From Ruegeria sp. ANG-R (GTDB lineage: Bacteria > Pseudomonadota > Alphaproteobacteria > Rhodobacterales > Rhodobacteraceae): 64,000 nt of DNA. Numbering within the stretch: the stretch's first letter is position 1; each line of letters opens with the position of its first letter. The stretch is from NCBI RefSeq assembly GCF_000813985.1, contig NZ_JWLJ01000006.1, positions 277,168-341,167 on the forward strand, in the 5' to 3' direction. Below the pieces are notes generated by a model. It ran no database searches and had not been told where the DNA came from. It was given only the letters and a program-made list of their open reading frames with translations. This document shows positions 63,970 through 64,000 of the stretch, piece after piece. A program made the translations under genes and the position numbers.

Positions 63970-64000
63970 TCAGAGTCAGATTTTTATCATCGTGTGTTAG

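Overview
The window looks like a chromosomal segment of a marine alphaproteobacterium of the Roseobacter group (Rhodobacterales). The grounds are the GC-rich coding sequence, many ATGA/GTGA stop-start overlaps, a roseobacter-style split flagellar cluster with CtrA-type boxes, DUF1523/DUF599/DUF5928-type proteins and an alphaproteobacterial initiator tRNA. A species cannot be named from sequence reading alone. No prophage, CRISPR array or complete insertion sequence was seen.

Layout: 1-1365 holds the start of kdsD and a short RNase D. 1463-3079 is a CsoR/RcnR-type metal sensor with its operator and an MFS exporter with a His-rich tail, followed by an Lrp regulator. 3639-20556 is a flagellar cluster. 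Its export-gate genes flhA-fliR-flhB point right, flgB-flgC-fliE-fliQ-flgF-flgG-flgA-flgH-fliL point left, and fliI, motB, flgE-flgK-flgL-flgI point right. CtrA-like TTAA-N7-TTAA boxes lie in front of fliI/flgB, motB and flgE. fliP, fliF, fliG, fliM, fliN and fliC are not in the window.

20591-28402 is one long leftward operon of mostly uncharacterised genes: a coiled-coil TelA-like protein, small membrane proteins, a 372-aa protein, a AAA ATPase, more small membrane proteins, a 445-aa DUF6638-like protein, another small membrane protein and a DUF1523 protein. Between the coiled-coil gene and the 372-aa gene lies a 34-codon hybrid remnant. It joins a diverged start of the 372-aa gene to a diverged end of the coiled-coil gene. 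It shows that a second copy of the interval, with its own small membrane-protein gene, recombined into the locus. This is the best candidate in the window for an undescribed modular system.

28741-31624 carries a small His-rich secreted protein, Hsp20 and two tandem secreted trypsin-like proteases. 31706-35606 is glycolate oxidase glcDEF behind a sigma70-like promoter overlapped by a palindrome. 35688-39660 contains membrane and flavodoxin-like proteins, rlmH, rsfS and an MscS channel. 39903-48393 carries leuC, leuD and leuB, separated by membrane proteins, a secreted nuclease/phosphatase-fold protein, an epimerase/LysR divergent pair and a peroxiredoxin-like protein. 48451-53118 has PBP1A, glnK-amtB and a STAS-like protein. 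53177-58087 contains an aromatic/aspartate aminotransferase, a mercaptopyruvate sulfurtransferase, a small membrane protein, an XRE-cupin regulator and divergent ilvD. 58252-60792 is a divergent sulfotransferase/GT14 glycosyltransferase pair. 60831-63452 is a lysine-catabolism-like pair (aldehyde dehydrogenase plus saccharopine dehydrogenase family). The right end holds tRNA-fMet (minus strand), a degraded partial copy of it and a 23-bp perfect palindrome between them.
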